Origin: Chamaea fasciata
Taxonomy: Eukaryota; Chordata; Aves; Passeriformes; Sylviidae
DNA: 64,000 bases
Direction of reading: 5' to 3'
Assembly (NCBI GenBank): GCA_029207755.1
Contig: JARCOQ010000005.1
Location: 61,577,414-61,641,413 of the forward strand
Under the pieces are notes generated by a model. That model was not told the origin of the DNA and ran no database searches. It worked only from the letters and a program-made list of their open reading frames with translations. Each line of letters begins with the position of its first letter. The stretch's first letter is position 1. This document shows, piece after piece, positions 21,405 through 34,179 of the stretch. The position numbers were made by a program, and so were the translations under genes.

Positions 21405-24400
21405 GTATTGTATTATAGCTGCTTTTGAGAAGCAGCTTGTATCCTGGCTCTTTACTAAGGCCTAGTGCTTCAAAATAGCGCTAGAATCAACTTCTTTGCA
21501 GGATTAGGACTGCTTGAAATGCAGAGAAAAATGTTTAGCACTTTAAAGAAAAGAGTGATAGGTTGCAGGACCTCAGAGGAAACCTCTTTTGGAGAGGATT
21601 GGACAGAATTGGGAAGATCTGGTGGTGAAGGGACCTGGCTCCTGAATAGATAGGCAGATGGTAATAAAGAGAGTTTCTTCTTTTAAAGTATGGGGCATAA
21701 TCCAGGCCAAGGCAAGCGTGCTTATTTTCCCCAAGTTAATGAGCAGCATCTCATTGTAACTACTTATGCATGCTGCTTATATGAAGATCGAATCCAGTGT
21801 GAAAATTGCTGTTGTCAGAAACAATATATTGTATAATGGAGCAATTAAAAGGGAATTTACAGTATGGACTGGATTACAAATCAGCCTTTGTATTTTGTTT
21901 TATGTGACAAAGGTAATGCCGTCGAAGAAATGGGTACTTAGTGTGACATAATGGTGTTACAGTATTGGTACAGAGAGCTGATCTTCAGTTCACAACTTCC
22001 TATGTGCAAAAGAACATGGACCTGTGCTGTTATCTGTAGCTTTTTCTCTTTTGCTCAATATGCATAGAATTTACGGGGTTTTCCTTCCCCACACTTCTAG
22101 CCATATTGGAGCTATTGTTTGTAGGTGGGTTTTTTTTAAATTCATAAGCAAAATTACATTCTTGCAAAACTTATGTCATATCAATTTGCATTGAACTGAG
22201 CTGTGGGAGGTAAATATATATGTGCATCCGTTCTTCAAACATGGAAAAAACTCAGCAGCTAGAAATGTGCTTGTTTTGTGAGAGTCTGTAGATAGTCAAT
22301 TAACTAGATCTATCGATAGAAATTCAGAAAAACGTGTATTTTTTACATCTCTGTTAAAGATGATGAATATAGCAAAAGATACAGGAGAATCTGGATTTTA
22401 CATTAGCTGACAAGAACTGAATTACAAGCAGGATTGAAAGCAGGGCAGGAACTTAGAACTGATCTGGGACTGTCAATTAAGTAATTGAATATTTTTTCAC
22501 ATTATTTGCATGGAAAGCAAGTGTAGTATGTCATAGTCTTCTTAGGAAAGAAGAAAATGCAATGCACATGTAATCTTAATTGAACTACTCTGTAAAATGG
22601 AATCATTGCTATGTTAAGCTAGAGAATTGAGATGCTGAGCATTAAGAGTACCACAAGAAAATGACTAAATGGTCTAAAACGTTCTTTGAAAGAAAGATTG
22701 AGGCTGCAGATAAGCTGAGACTGAAGACAAGTCAGTTGCTGTCACTGCAGCAGTTACACAAAAATTCCCAATGGTTACTGTGGCACAAGAGCCCTTTCAG
22801 TTTGGAGGGTCGGAGGCACCTGCTGCAGTGCCTGCCACAGGCTGACAATAACTGAGCAGCTGCTGCCCTGTGTCACCACTTATCCTCTTGGCCAGCAGCA
22901 TTGCTGTCACCTTGGGCTTTCTGTGCCCCTTACATCCACCTGCAGTTTCTTCTATAGCACTTACTCTGCTTCAGGGCTGGCACTCTTTGTGGTAGGGCTT
23001 TTGTTTGTTTGTTTAGTATTGTAGTTACTGTGGGACAGTGTTGTTGATGTGACCCCTTTAGGTGCTGTGATAACGTTAATAAAATCATTTCACTGTTCTT
23101 CCCACACTTCTTGTTTTACTTAAAACTGTGGAGGAGGGGAATGCTGGCAGGAAGGAAAAAGAAAGTAAGACTTGGAATGGGAAGGCTGTGGGATGTTTTT
23201 CCTGAATGTAATTGAGTGCAACTGTGGGCCCTGCAGATGTTAAACAACATGGGAATTTGCCAGTCTTGCATACACGAAGGAGTCAGTACCATGCTATAGT
23301 CGTGGGAGTCTCTCCATGGTTTTGGAGCAGGACACTTGTGCTGCCTCCAGCTTGAGCCCTTCAGTGCTGGGAATGAGCAGACTTAAATCTACATGGAATG
23401 CACTTCCTACCCTTGGTTTGCACCCTACAGATGCAAAGCAGAGGTTGCTTGGGTGGAGTTTTTGGTTGATTCTGGGGTTTGAGTCTTCCTTTGAGGCAGA
23501 ATGCTCATGGCAGGTTTCTTGCTTCTGCTTCTCTCTTGTCATCGTAGGAGGGGAAATGCGCCATGAACAGGTTCAGTTTGATGAACTGATGAACTATAAG
23601 CTTTGCTTATAGAGAGGAGGAAGTTGAATAGGAACAGCTTCTCATCTTGAGGAAGTTTATATAACTTAGTGTAACCTGAACAGGAGCTTGTGTGATGTAC
23701 AGCAAAACAGGTTTGCTTAGTTCACGGGTATTGTCCCAGCAGTGGAAGCTAAGCTTTGAAGAGCTGACACACTTTTACTGGAGAAAAGTATGAAAAAATA
23801 AAAAAGTTGAAGGACTGACAGACTTGTCAACTTCTGCCCCTGATTGATGAGGATAATCATGGCAGTTTGTCACTGCAGCACTCCAGATATGGCTTTGACT
23901 GGCGGAATATCAGAACTCAGAAAACAAATTTGCCAGGCAGTACTACTTCATTGGGAAACTATAGCCTTCATTAATGGGTGCTGAGTGTTTGCACTGTACC
24001 CTTTGTAAAGGTTTATTGAAGCTATAAGTGCAAAGGGACATCTTTTTCCTAGTTCTGTAATATGCCAGTGCATTTTTGCTTTTCGAGTTTCTCTTTATTT
24101 TCAGCATTGGCACTGAAAAATTGGAGCTTTTTGAGGTCGTGTAAAACTGATGGATGCTTTTGGTCATTTCAGGTCATAATTCCCAAGCTTTTCTATTCTT
24201 TTAGGTTGTTGGTGTTTAGGCCTATTCATGAGGTAATTGACCATCAACAAAGCTAAAATAAAATGAATCACCCAGTTTTGATTTCTCAACATACCTGTAG
24301 GAAAGCTGAATATTATTGTGAACCCAGTTCCCCTGTGCCAGTATTTTAACATAGACTTGGATTCTACAAAATTAGTATTTTGATCAAATTTGGCTGAGTG

Positions 24401-27400
24401 AGATTACTTTTTTTAAATCATTAAGTATATACAAATTATGTAAATTATAAATTTTATACAAAGTATAAATGAATATGAGAAGTCTTGATTATTGCATTTC
24501 TTGGGAGAGGTATATGCTACTTAGGCTGATCTTGGATGCCTGAACTTGGCCCTGATGTAACTCTGTGGGTTTTGTCTGCAGTAAGTGTCTTGTTGGTTCT
24601 TTGAGAACTGTTTGGTGACTTTAAATCAGTATCCTCTGCACATGATGCCCATCTTTGAGCTTTGAAAAGCTCCCCAGATCTGCAAGGATTTAACTCAGCC
24701 TTTCATTTTTTTCTTGCTAAACATCCAGTTAGCCACCCAGAGTCAGTGTCGTGTGATAATTCTGTCTATATAATAGATTATTGGAGATACTTCGTGTTAA
24801 TTAAAATGTCTGGAAAAAATGCTAACATTTTTTCTATTATAAATCGTAGGTAGAATTGTATATTAATTGACTAATTTAGAATGTCAGAATGCCTTTTCCA
24901 AGCCAACCTTGTATTAATAGCAAGAATCCTTTTGCTGATAAAATGGTCTCCCAATTACCACAGCTTGGGTTTTGTTGTACATTGAAGAGAAGTCAACAAA
25001 ATGAGTAAGAGAACCTGTCTAAACAAGGTACCCTACTCATTAAAAACACAAAGTTAATCATAGGATCAATGAAGAAAGCAATGCTACATCGAGGTGTTTT
25101 TTTTTCTTTCCGTTTCTAATCATAGAACAAAATAATGTTCCCTGAAAGGATCGGAACTATTATGTGGCACTCAATTATGAGGAGGTGAATAGGTCCCCAA
25201 GATGCTGTTTTATCAAAGGGGCAGGCTGGTGTTTACATGATGGCTGTTTGATTACAGACACCATCATTAATTCTGTGTGGCAGTGCTGCCCTGCAGCACA
25301 GACAGCAGACACAGGAGTCACCCTTCAAAACAGGGCAATGATGTTTGAGTCGTTATCAAGCTAAATGACAAAGCAGGAAGGCAGAACTTGTATTATTTGA
25401 AGAACTTGTATATTTGAAGAGACTCTTGGGAGATCTGCAAGTGGAAGAAGAGAATGCATTTTACCAACTGTTTAATTACGGTGTGTTTCTAATTACACTT
25501 AAATAGAATGTTTTGTTTGCATTAGAAAAATGAGTGTTACAAGGTGCATCTGAGTATGTGGAAGGTCACCTAAGGATGTTCAAACATGCATAAAAATGCA
25601 TTGTGTGCTTGTATAGAGCTTCATGGATATGGAAGAATTCCCACTGCCATCTACTGGGCTGAGGCCAGTGATGTTCTGCCCTATGGATGTGCTATAAACA
25701 TCCAGTTTCTGGACAGTGACCTGTTTTCTGAGGCTCTGCCTGTCAGTTCCTGGCACTTCCCTGCCCACCTTGTCTCTCCCCGTGGACACTGAGCACATCC
25801 TTAGGTAGCCCAGGGTGTCAAAGCACAGCTGAGGTCTAGATTGTGGTTAGAAATAAAATCGGCTAATCCTTGCTTCTTCTCCTCCTTCTCTCTTTGGTGG
25901 CTTGGTATATTTCTGTCTTCAGACAGTTCAGTTTTACTGGGTAGCACTTGCCTGAGGAAGGATGTGTGGAATTCAGCCTCCTAATGCACAGAAGAGCAAA
26001 CCCCTACCAGCCCTCTTCCATCCTGCTCAGGAACTTGCACAGCAGGAAGCTCAGGCAGGAACAGAAAGGTACTTGATAAACATCCTGGTTATTCTGTGCA
26101 GTGTGAGCTCAGCCTGGCTCCTATCGTTAAAGCCTAAGGCTAAAGTGGGATGTGAAAGTGAGGCTGGAAAAGGGAAGCCCCAGAGAAAGAACTTTGCCTT
26201 TATAATTGACAAATTATGAGATAGGACTTCTTGACAATATTTAAAGACCTAAGAATTGTTGAGAGGACAGGGAGGTCCCCACATAAAGGGACCTTGAGAC
26301 CTTGTTTTCCTGTGTTTCTCTTTCCTTTTTCATGAGTAAATTTTTATCCTTTATTAGCCATTGTATTCATTTATTACCAAAAATAAATGGTAAATGACTA
26401 GAAAATTATGTGATTCCTTGACTTTTGGCTGCAGTATTAAGTGTTGCAACTTAAGAGTACGCCTTGGTATTTTTAAAACAAAAATCTAGGATCCTTTCAG
26501 CTTAAAGGGCAAGCAATGGTGATTTTGTTCTTTGTGGCTATATTTTTGCATTTTAGACAATACTTGTTTTGTGTGATGTTCAAAGTTTGAAAACCAAAAA
26601 GACCTTAGATGTATAGGATTTTTTCTGTGTGGAAAAGTTTTTGCTATTAGACACGACTCTAAAGCACTCCAGCTTTGTCTTTGGGGGAACCCAGCATCAG
26701 GCAGGGTTCTGGTCCTCTTTGGACACCAGATTTGCAGTCTTCATGTTTTGAGCCCGTTTGAATTTCAAGGGCTCAGAGGTGTCTTTTCCACACATCTCCA
26801 AGAGATTCTCTGAGTGCTGACACTTGGGCAGAATCTGCACACTCTGGATTGCATTGCCAGAAGGGAGGGGTCTCACTGGAAGTCCTGAAGTAATGGCAAG
26901 CTCTCTCCAGTCTGTTGAAAGATCGATCTTATTCTTCCACACACACTGAGGGAGAGCCTGGCCTGTGCTCTTTGATCTGGTCTTGCAAACCTTTTTCCCT
27001 GGCCTCAGGCTTACCACCAGACCTGGTCAGCCAAGCCACAGCAATTGTTTCTCGTGTGGCACTTGTGAGTTAATTGCTGTAGGATCTGATTGTCAAAACG
27101 GCACAAACAGCTGCATTTATCTTGCAGGTCTCTTTTTGACACTTGATTGAACTGCATCTTGACTGTAGAGTGTCTGGCATATGCATGCCATGTGACTCAG
27201 ATGTTGCCTTTCTTGCTGTTCCTGTGAGTGTGTCAGGGTTGGATTGATTGCCAGCTGTGTACAAGGAATTGTTGTCCCTTTTTTCAGTCAAGGTAGTAGT
27301 ACAGGCCAGGCAGAGAGCTGGTGAGATGCCTCTGCTTCCCCACTGAGTGATGCAGTTTTATTGTCCATGGATTGGGAGGGTGGTAGATGTATGTTAAATT

Positions 27401-28304
27401 GGCAGTTTTGGGCTGCCTTTCAGCCAAGGGGTAAATTAGCATCAAACCTCTGCTCCTTTATTTAAGGTGACTCCTGAATATTTAGAGGTATTTTCCCTTT
27501 TTTTTTTAGTGTAAAATCAAAATGTTATCTTTGCCCTTACATCTTTTGCCATAATCCACATATAAATGAGGTGATAAAAAGTGAGGATTAAATAAATCTT
27601 TGCTAATACTTTTTGATTGGCTTAATCAATAATTAATCATCTCTTAGATGAGGCTGTAGCTTGTGGAGTAGATATAATTGGATTAACTCCTGAGCGGCCT
27701 TTGGAGCTTTGAAGAGATTAAAATGGCTGTAAATCCAGTAATTAAACTGCCACAAACAAAAGCAATAGTATTAGAATCAGTCAGCTTTCTTTAAATGAAT
27801 CAGCAAGTCCTTTAAACACCCCTGCTAGTGGTGTAGGCAGAGTCTGTTCTTTTAACTGATTTATTTCCTTCAACAAGATGAATATGCATCAAATTGTTTT
27901 AATAGCTTGGGCATCCATTTGCCAGAATGGCAGGTGAAATTTTAGGAAGAACTGGCTGTCAGAGAACTCTCAGAAGAAAAGCTAGTTTGTGTATCCAAAA
28001 CAGTGAACCTGCTCCTTGTCTTGAGCCTATTAGGCACTGACTTTTCATGGTGTCTTTAATTGGCTAAGTAGGTTTGGCCTACATGAATGAAGTCTTTATC
28101 TGGCCTACTCTTCCCCTCCCACCTATTTGGGAAGGTTTTTTGTGCCTTTTTTCTTCAGAACAGAGAGCTTTAGCAGGAATAACTTCCTTTTAGAGGCTCA
28201 TTATGTCCCGAAGCATATACTGTATGTGACTGTATTATGGGAACACATGGGAGCTGATATGTGTGCACATGCTAATATGGATTCTTTTCTTCAATCTCTC
28301 ACAG
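21405..28304 (+). other. RIC8B: RIC8B intron 9
   Basis: A 6.9 kb GT-AG intron, the second longest intron seen in full. It includes AT-rich sequence near 24.4 kb. A 106-codon minus-strand open frame lies at 26,697-27,017 (no recognised family). The stretch at about 27.56-28.01 kb resembles a conserved non-coding element. The acceptor for exon 10 is 'ttcttcaatctctcacag' at 28,304. Confidence 0.85.
27560..28010. promoter_or_regulatory. Suspected conserved non-coding element in the last RIC8B intron
   Basis: AT-rich, non-repetitive sequence dense in homeodomain-type TAAT cores ('caataattaatcatc', 'ccagtaattaaactgcc', 'ttaactgatttattt') with no open frame, low-complexity run or repeat signature. 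This texture is typical of developmental enhancers, but conservation cannot be tested here. Boundaries are approximate. Confidence 0.3.
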
Positions 28305-28416
28305 AGATGAGCTCATAAAGCCAATGGGAGTGCGGCCGGATGGGACAATGGCTCCTTTGGAGGAAGCTGTCAGCCAGTACCAGACCAACAAGCAAGAGAG
28401 CTCAGATTCGGACTAA
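28305..28416 (+). CDS. RIC8B: RIC8B coding exon 10 and stop
   Basis: Completes Arg-499, then 36 codons and TAA (28,414-28,416): DELIKPMGVRPDGTMAPLEE, then AVSQYQTNKQESSDSD. It matches the RIC8 C-terminal signature '(I/L)-x-P-M-G-(M/L/V)-x-x-x-G-x-(L/I/M)-x-x-L-(E/Q)-(E/D)-A'. It ends in an acidic Ser-Ser-Asp-Ser-Asp tail, as in the family. In RIC8A structures this C-terminal segment reaches over the G-alpha Ras-like domain. The acceptor is 'tctctcacag'. Confidence 0.96.
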
Positions 28417-30220
28417 GGCATCACCTGCTTCACTCTCAATTCTCCTCTAATCCACACTTCTCTTTAGAGCCTCTTTTATCCACACATTAGCCAGCATCAC
28501 TTTAACTGTTCTATTACTGGCATATTTAAATGATGGGTCCTGTGCTGTAATGTCTGAATTTTTATTATGTCTGTTTAGAGAACATATCAATTTATTAGTT
28601 TATGATCTTTATTAATTTTAAATTAAATGTATTTCAAAAGGATAAAAAGTGAAAGCCTACAGTGTAAAGTCCACTTTCATTTTCCAGAATCCTGTTTTCT
28701 GAACTCTGTAGGTTTTCCTATTCTTGATAATCTTTTGTATTGTCTTGCCAGTCTTCCTCTTTATATAATTGTATTAATGAAGTGTGTTTACTTAATGGCA
28801 TTAGGAGCAGAGAGTGTTTAGACTTAGAAGTCTGATTGACCTTGCGAGGCTGGCATTGAGCAGTGTTTTCAAAGCTCCCATTTTTAAAGTGCCCTGGGGT
28901 TTCTTACTGCTACAAACTTCTCCAGTTAAGCTGCTGCTTAAGATTTTAACAATGTGTCAGTGACAGACTGCTTCTAAAACTGCCTTTAAATTGGGAACAA
29001 GATGATGTATGTTGTATGTCTTCCCTCCCCCCTCCCCGGTTAAGACCACACCAATATACCCCCTGCTCCCTTCTTTGGTTAAGTAAAAACATCCCAATTG
29101 AAAATGGTGTTCAAGTATTGCACTTAACTGTTGCCATGAATGGGTGGGGACTGGAGTGCATGTGCCAGTGTTTGACTGGATTGGGGCCTACTTTTGGAGA
29201 TGAACTATGCCTCACATAAAGGGAAGTCAAACTAATCAACCAAGAAATATTTCCCATTAGAGAGAACTTAGGAAGCAATGGGATAGAGAATGGGTGGGTG
29301 GAAAGGAGAAGAAAGTGTCACTTTCAATTCTGTACTCTTTAAAAACAAAGATTAAAGTTTTAGGCGTGCTGCACTGCTGTTGTTGCCTCTTTCCCTGCTT
29401 GGTTTCTATCTGTGTGTTTCTCCCAGCATGAATTACATGAAGAATAATCCATGCCCTAGTTTCTAATTCCATATTTTGTGCAGAAGCTTAAACATGCCAT
29501 TCACTGGTGAAGATTCAGAGGTTGGTGATGGTTCTCCAGTTTGTCTTTGTCTCCTGTGACTTGACACTGGTTCTCTGAACTAAGGAAGTTGGTGTTCAGA
29601 GACCCTGTAAAAGGGAATTTGGTATGAAACTGCACTGTGGTTGCTCATGTGAGGAGCTTCTGCAGATGATCTTAGTCATCCAAAAGAACTGAAAAGAACC
29701 AAATAATGCATTGGTGTCCTCTCAGTGGTTCAGTTTGTGTTTTCAGAGGACACTGGCCAGCCACAGCAATGTCTTTCCTGGTACAGAAGTGTTATGTAAT
29801 GTCCTACCTCATCAATATGACTCCTAAAGTGGAAGGGACACCAGTTGTCCAAGGGCAAGAGATGTGCTTGGCTGCATCTAAGCTGGGTCTCAAAAATGTA
29901 CTTCAGAGTTTAGCATCATGCATTGACTACTCTGAGCCCAGCACAGGCAAGTATTTTGTCCCCTACAGGTGCAAAGAATTTGTGATCCCTCCCCAAGGAG
30001 CAAAAATTCCCCCAGCCCTGTTAGTGAGGAACTGTCTTGGTGTCAGCGGGGGCTGGAGAAGGAGTTGTTTCAGTCATGAACTTCTATAGGGGCTTCTTGC
30101 TGTAGAGCACTAAGTACAGAGCATGAAAAAGAGCAAAAGCTCAATTGTTGCTTTACAAGCTGTAGAATATGCTCCTACAATTAGCTGGCTAAAGAGATTA
30201 ATAAACCAGTAATGGCTCCA
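28417..30220 (+). other. RIC8B: RIC8B 3'UTR (end inferred)
   Basis: Non-coding sequence after the RIC8B stop. AATAAA at 30,200-30,205 is followed by GT-rich sequence ('ccagtgtagtgtgaggctcttgtg'), a reasonable cleavage context. A second AATAAA lies at 31,767-31,772, so a longer 3'UTR to about 31.8 kb is equally possible. The 127-codon open frame at 29,706-30,089 has no recognisable domain. Confidence 0.5.
30200..30205 (+). terminator. RIC8B: Candidate polyadenylation signal, RIC8B proximal
   Basis: Canonical AATAAA 1.8 kb after the stop codon, with a GT-rich element about 30-50 nt downstream. Confidence 0.45.
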
Positions 30221-31498
30221 GGGACCTTGTTACAACCAGTGTAGTGTGAGGCTCTTGTGCTCTGCCTTCTGTCATTTGCTGTAGGGCAGCAACATTTGCA
30301 ATAAGTAGTTCTGTTTAGTTTATCTTGGGAAACAGATGCTTGCAGAAGGTTCTACAGCCATGAGATGCTGCTTCAATCAAAAAGAAAAAAGTGAAGACCA
30401 AGCATAGGGGATTTTGCCTGAATCCTCCAGCTCAAGAGTGGCTCATAGCTGGGTTGCCTGTAGTGCAGGTTAATGGAGATAAATGAACTTGCACTAGTTC
30501 AGTGCCCCAGAGCAGCTCTTGTTCCAAGGGCATAGTTTGTGAAAAGGCTGCTGCAGACTTTTTGATTTATCTTTGCAATGTAACGTAGGTCCAACCTTAG
30601 GTGCACTGGCTGGAGGTCTGGGAATATCTTGGGACAAAGGTCCTTCAAATCAGCAGCGCCTCTGCTTCCTTTTGTCCTGGCTGTTTTTTTCAGAGTAACT
30701 GAGCACATGGTAGGAATTCTCTTAGATGGGAGTCTGGAGAAAAGTGAGGTTAAAGAAAGGAGCTCCCCGGAATTTTTTGTGTACTGTGAAGTTTTGCTCC
30801 TGAATTTATTTTCTAAGTTGAACCTCCAAAACTGGAGGCTTGGGCAGCTGAGTCTGACCTAAACTGGCAAACTGGGAAGTATGGGGAAGGGTCTCTAAGT
30901 GAAATATCCCATTTTACTCCCTTCTGAGTAAAATGTCAGTAGGTTTTCTAGTGGTGACTGTAAAGGTGTTACCCAGTGGGTTTTGGGGACATGTACCTTT
31001 CACTCTCAAAGTCTTCTACAGTCAGTCCCAAACCCAAGATCTTGTGTTTCAGTCTTTACTTTGGCATCAACAGTTCAAAGCAACACAGTTCTTGCTAAAC
31101 CTATCAATGATTTGGAATCTTTGCTTCTCTTTGTTTCCCATTAGAGTTATGAAACAAAAGATGATGAGAAATTGCTGAAATTCAGAATACTTTGTTCTTT
31201 TGCAAAATAATACAGATATATTTGTTTAAATGTTCATGAAAACTTCCTGGCAGGTATTCCCGAATGCTAATTGAAACCGCATGTGCCCCAAAAGTGGTTT
31301 TCAGGAAAAAAGGTTGTTTACAATCTGTTAAAAATGTTGTGAGAAAATTACCAGAACTTTAAAGAAATTTGCCAAAGAGAAAAACCACATTAGCTTTGAC
31401 GTTTTGAATGTACAACATTGCTGTATGTGTGTGGCCAAAATGGGGTTTTTCCCCTATTTCTTGAGTTTTTCCAAGTACCTGAAAATCTGTAAAGGCTT

Positions 31499-31517
31499 AA
31501 AAAAAAAAAAAAAAAAA
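31499..31517. repeat. A19 homopolymer
   Basis: A run of 19 A bases between the two candidate RIC8B polyadenylation signals. No retroposon body is recognised beside it, and it could be a site of internal oligo-dT priming in cDNA data. Confidence 0.8.
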
Positions 31518-31766
31518 TAGAATAACTAGGCAATGGCATATTTTTCTTACAGTTCTTCAAATCGTAACTTTCTCCTACCTGGGTGAACAATCAGTTGTCA
31601 AAGGTGGCTTCAAGGAAGAGAACATCACTATAAAGCTGTAGCATTAGTGGGTTGCCAAGCACCCTAGTCGGAAAGGGGAAAGTAAACCCCGCAGTACACA
31701 AGACCCCAAATCTCCTGAAGGAGCATTCCACAACATTGTACTTCAACTTATTACCACAAAACAGCT

Positions 31767-31772
31767 AATAAA
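31767..31772 (+). terminator. RIC8B: Candidate polyadenylation signal, RIC8B distal
   Basis: Canonical AATAAA in 'acagctaataaaatcctgtg'. The downstream sequence is less clearly GT-rich than at the proximal site. Confidence 0.3.
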
Positions 31773-32318
31773 ATCCTGTGCTTTAATAAGGCTGGGTGTA
31801 AAAAGACTCCTCCGCTGTTCAAACAGTTGAGAGCCAGACTTTGCTGGTCTTTGAGCAGCAAGTTAAACAGCTGCCCAGGTCAGATTCTTTTCTGGTCAAG
31901 CATGGCAAAGCAGTGATTTAGTAGTAGTGCAAAGATGTGGCTCACTTTTAGACAGAAAAAAAAGAGCAGCTATTTAATCCTACAAATGAAAATCCTTCTT
32001 ACATTAACATCTTAGTTACTTGCATGGGTCTCACTCTTAGGGAAAGTGTCAGGGAACATTTCTTGTTCTCCATGCAGAAGATACATGTCACTCTGGTGAT
32101 GCAGTATCTAGATCAGGAATTTTGGGGGAAATGGGTGTCCTTTTGGCTTTTCCATGCATCCTCCAGCTGTGCCTAAAAAGCAGCTCCCTCAGCACTGAAG
32201 GAAGAGTCTGGGAGGGTGTGCTGGAAGTCCTGCCCAGGCTGTGGTGCCAGCCTGGGGTGAGCAGAGCAGGGAGGCCCAGATGGATATGAGGTGAGGAAAA
32301 AGGTGGTGACTGTAGTAA

Positions 32319-32363
32319 AGCTCAGTGTTTTTCAGGGCTCCTCCTCTCACCACAGCAGTGCAG
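32319..32363 (+). other. Candidate unannotated gene: exon-like block 1 (donor only)
   Basis: An open stretch after an in-frame TAA at 32,316 that ends at CAG|GTGAGT (32,364), a near-perfect donor in phase 0. I see no ATG in this frame, so it would be 5' leader. The true 5' end is unknown; no CpG island or TATA-type promoter is evident nearby. The tract 'ctcagtgtttttcag' at 32,335 could make this a 28-nt internal exon instead. Confidence 0.2.
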
Positions 32364-32608
32364 GTGAGTCCTGTTAATCGTCTGCTTTTCCCTGTTGCTC
32401 GGCCCCCTGGAAGGCCGTGCCTGCTGCCCTCAGTTCGAGGCCTCAGGAACGCTGCAGGTCAGTCCCTGGCGTGGGAGCTGCCCTCCTTGAGAGCAAGCCC
32501 CTCTCCCTCGCTCTGTGTGAGTGAGGAGGAGGAGGGCGTCCCACGAGAAGGGATCAAACTAATTTCTTGGGACAGAGGTAGGAGCAGGCTTGTCTCCTCT
32601 CTATGCAG

Positions 32609-32847
32609 CATTGGAGCCACTTTCAATTCCACCGTGAGACAACTTCAAGGGCCAGGCTGACCTGCAGCTACTCCCACCCCAGTGGCCTCTGGCCAGGCTT
32701 GAGGACAGCAGATGAAGTCTGTCAGCTAGGGAAAAAAAAAACAAATCTGACCATTGCCACAAGCAGTCCCACAGCGTCATCTGACAGCACAATGGGTCAG
32801 CTCAGCTCTCTGTCCTGGCTGGGAGCTACAGGGTCCAACAGGAACAG
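32609..32847 (+). other. Candidate unannotated gene: exon-like block 2 with start codon
   Basis: 239 nt bounded by a pyrimidine-rich acceptor ('gcttgtctcctctctatgcag') and a consensus donor (AACAG|GTAAGT). The whole block is open in one frame (79 codons plus two bases). An ATG at 32,792 has A at -3 and G at +4, a strong Kozak context. It starts MGQLSSLSWLGATGSNRN, whose MG-x-x-x-S pattern fits N-myristoylation and is followed by basic residues. The block ends with 'ag', phase 2. I recognise no family. It lies 4.4 kb past the RIC8B stop on the same strand, so it could also be an alternative downstream RIC8B exon. Confidence 0.3.
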
Positions 32848-34179
32848 GTAAGTTCCTCGAGCATCCCGGCTTTCTCCAGGGCAGGCGAGAGCACAGACCA
32901 CTGAGCTGCTGACGTGCCTGGGAATCAATCCCTCCGACAGCATGCCAATCTCTGTGGGGTACCTAGGCAGGCTTTTAGAGGTTGGTGGGGAAGGAATTAT
33001 TCAGACCACCCATCTTAGCTGGCTAAATTACCCGGGTAGTCTCTTCTAACTCCTTTTCCAGTCACGGATGAGAGGGAGGACAATTCAGAGTAAGGCTAAT
33101 TTGGGTGCACTGAATGACCCTCTGCAGGAGCTTTGCTTTCCCTCCCTCGACTACAGAGGGAGCCTGGGGAGACCAGCTGGTTACATTTAACTGCTAAATT
33201 GGTTGCCAAAAGATGGGTGGTGAGAATTCCTTCCAGTTTCCCCTTTGCCATGGACCACACTCTTCCCACAGCAGGATGCTCGCTTGCTCTCTCCTGCAAA
33301 TTTGGAAATTGCTCAGTGCAGTGGGATACAGGCCCCCAGGAGCCACCACAAGACAAAAGCTGCATCACACCCCTTGGCAGGTACTGTATAATGCTCTGTG
33401 CAGGATTTCATGGGCTTCCTGCTTAAACAGGTTCTTGAAAGCAGCTTTGCTTTTGGGAGCCTGTTAAACAAGTTGCCTTGGTATAAGCCAAGTTTTACAA
33501 ACGCTCTGAAATTTGAAAAACAAAGTGAAATCTCCAGCAAAAATTGTATCTGGAGAGGGACAAATAACAGAAAAGGCTTCTAAGTTTACTCCAGATGTTA
33601 CAAATAGACAGGAAGGTGAAGCCGTTCAAAATAAACCCTGCTGAGACTGCCCCTTCCTCTTTGCCTGATAAACCCATTACAAATTAAAAGAAAAGCAGCC
33701 AAGATCGTCAGGCTTCAAGATATCCATTAGCCCTCTTTTACATTTTAGAGCTTGTAACAGATGCTGATGGTGGGTGTTAGTCCTTGTCTAATCAAAAAGC
33801 CCAATTCTTCACTCTAGAAGCTTAAAATACAAGTTTCTGCCAACAAGAGTTCAAACCTGAACCTAAACTACCAGGATTCTCAGACTTCAGAATTATTTTA
33901 TGCTTAAGGAGTTTGCCTGGTAAATTATAGTGCTGTGGCACGTCACACTTCCAAAGGCATTTGAAAAAACCATTAGTTTATTAGCATTTTTTTTCCTTTT
34001 TGAGAAGAGACTAGTGACTGTCTGGATTCCCTCTTGTTTTCTCAGTCCCCAAATGTTCATAACACCCTGTTGGTGAGGAAAAATTCCCATCCAAGTTGTA
34101 AAACACACTTATAAGTAGATGGGAAAAGCATGAACAGAGCTGTAAAGAAAACAAAACGACCAGGAACAAGATCTTATTT

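Larger units (their letters stand above)
1..30220 (+). other. RIC8B: RIC8B gene, 5'-truncated by the window (exon 2 to 3'UTR)
   Basis: Synembryn-B is a cytosolic armadillo/HEAT-repeat protein that acts as folding chaperone and non-receptor guanine-nucleotide exchange factor for G-alpha s and G-alpha olf. Nine coding exons in the window join in consistent phase (48+609+95+154+96+145+145+120+112 nt) into 507 codons plus a stop. A first exon of about 28 codons, as recalled for human, would give a protein near 535 residues, within the family range. Motifs distinguish RIC8B from RIC8A: 'DEDKRKKLCEGI', '[16 protein letters not shown]' and the C-terminus 'QESSDSD' fit the B paralogue. All introns are GT-AG. 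Exon numbers assume one upstream coding exon. The right edge is set at the first good polyadenylation signal and is uncertain. Confidence 0.95.

Noticed and set aside
29706..30089. 127-codon open frame in the RIC8B 3'UTR
   Set aside because: No Kozak support, domain or promoter; sits in the untranslated tail.
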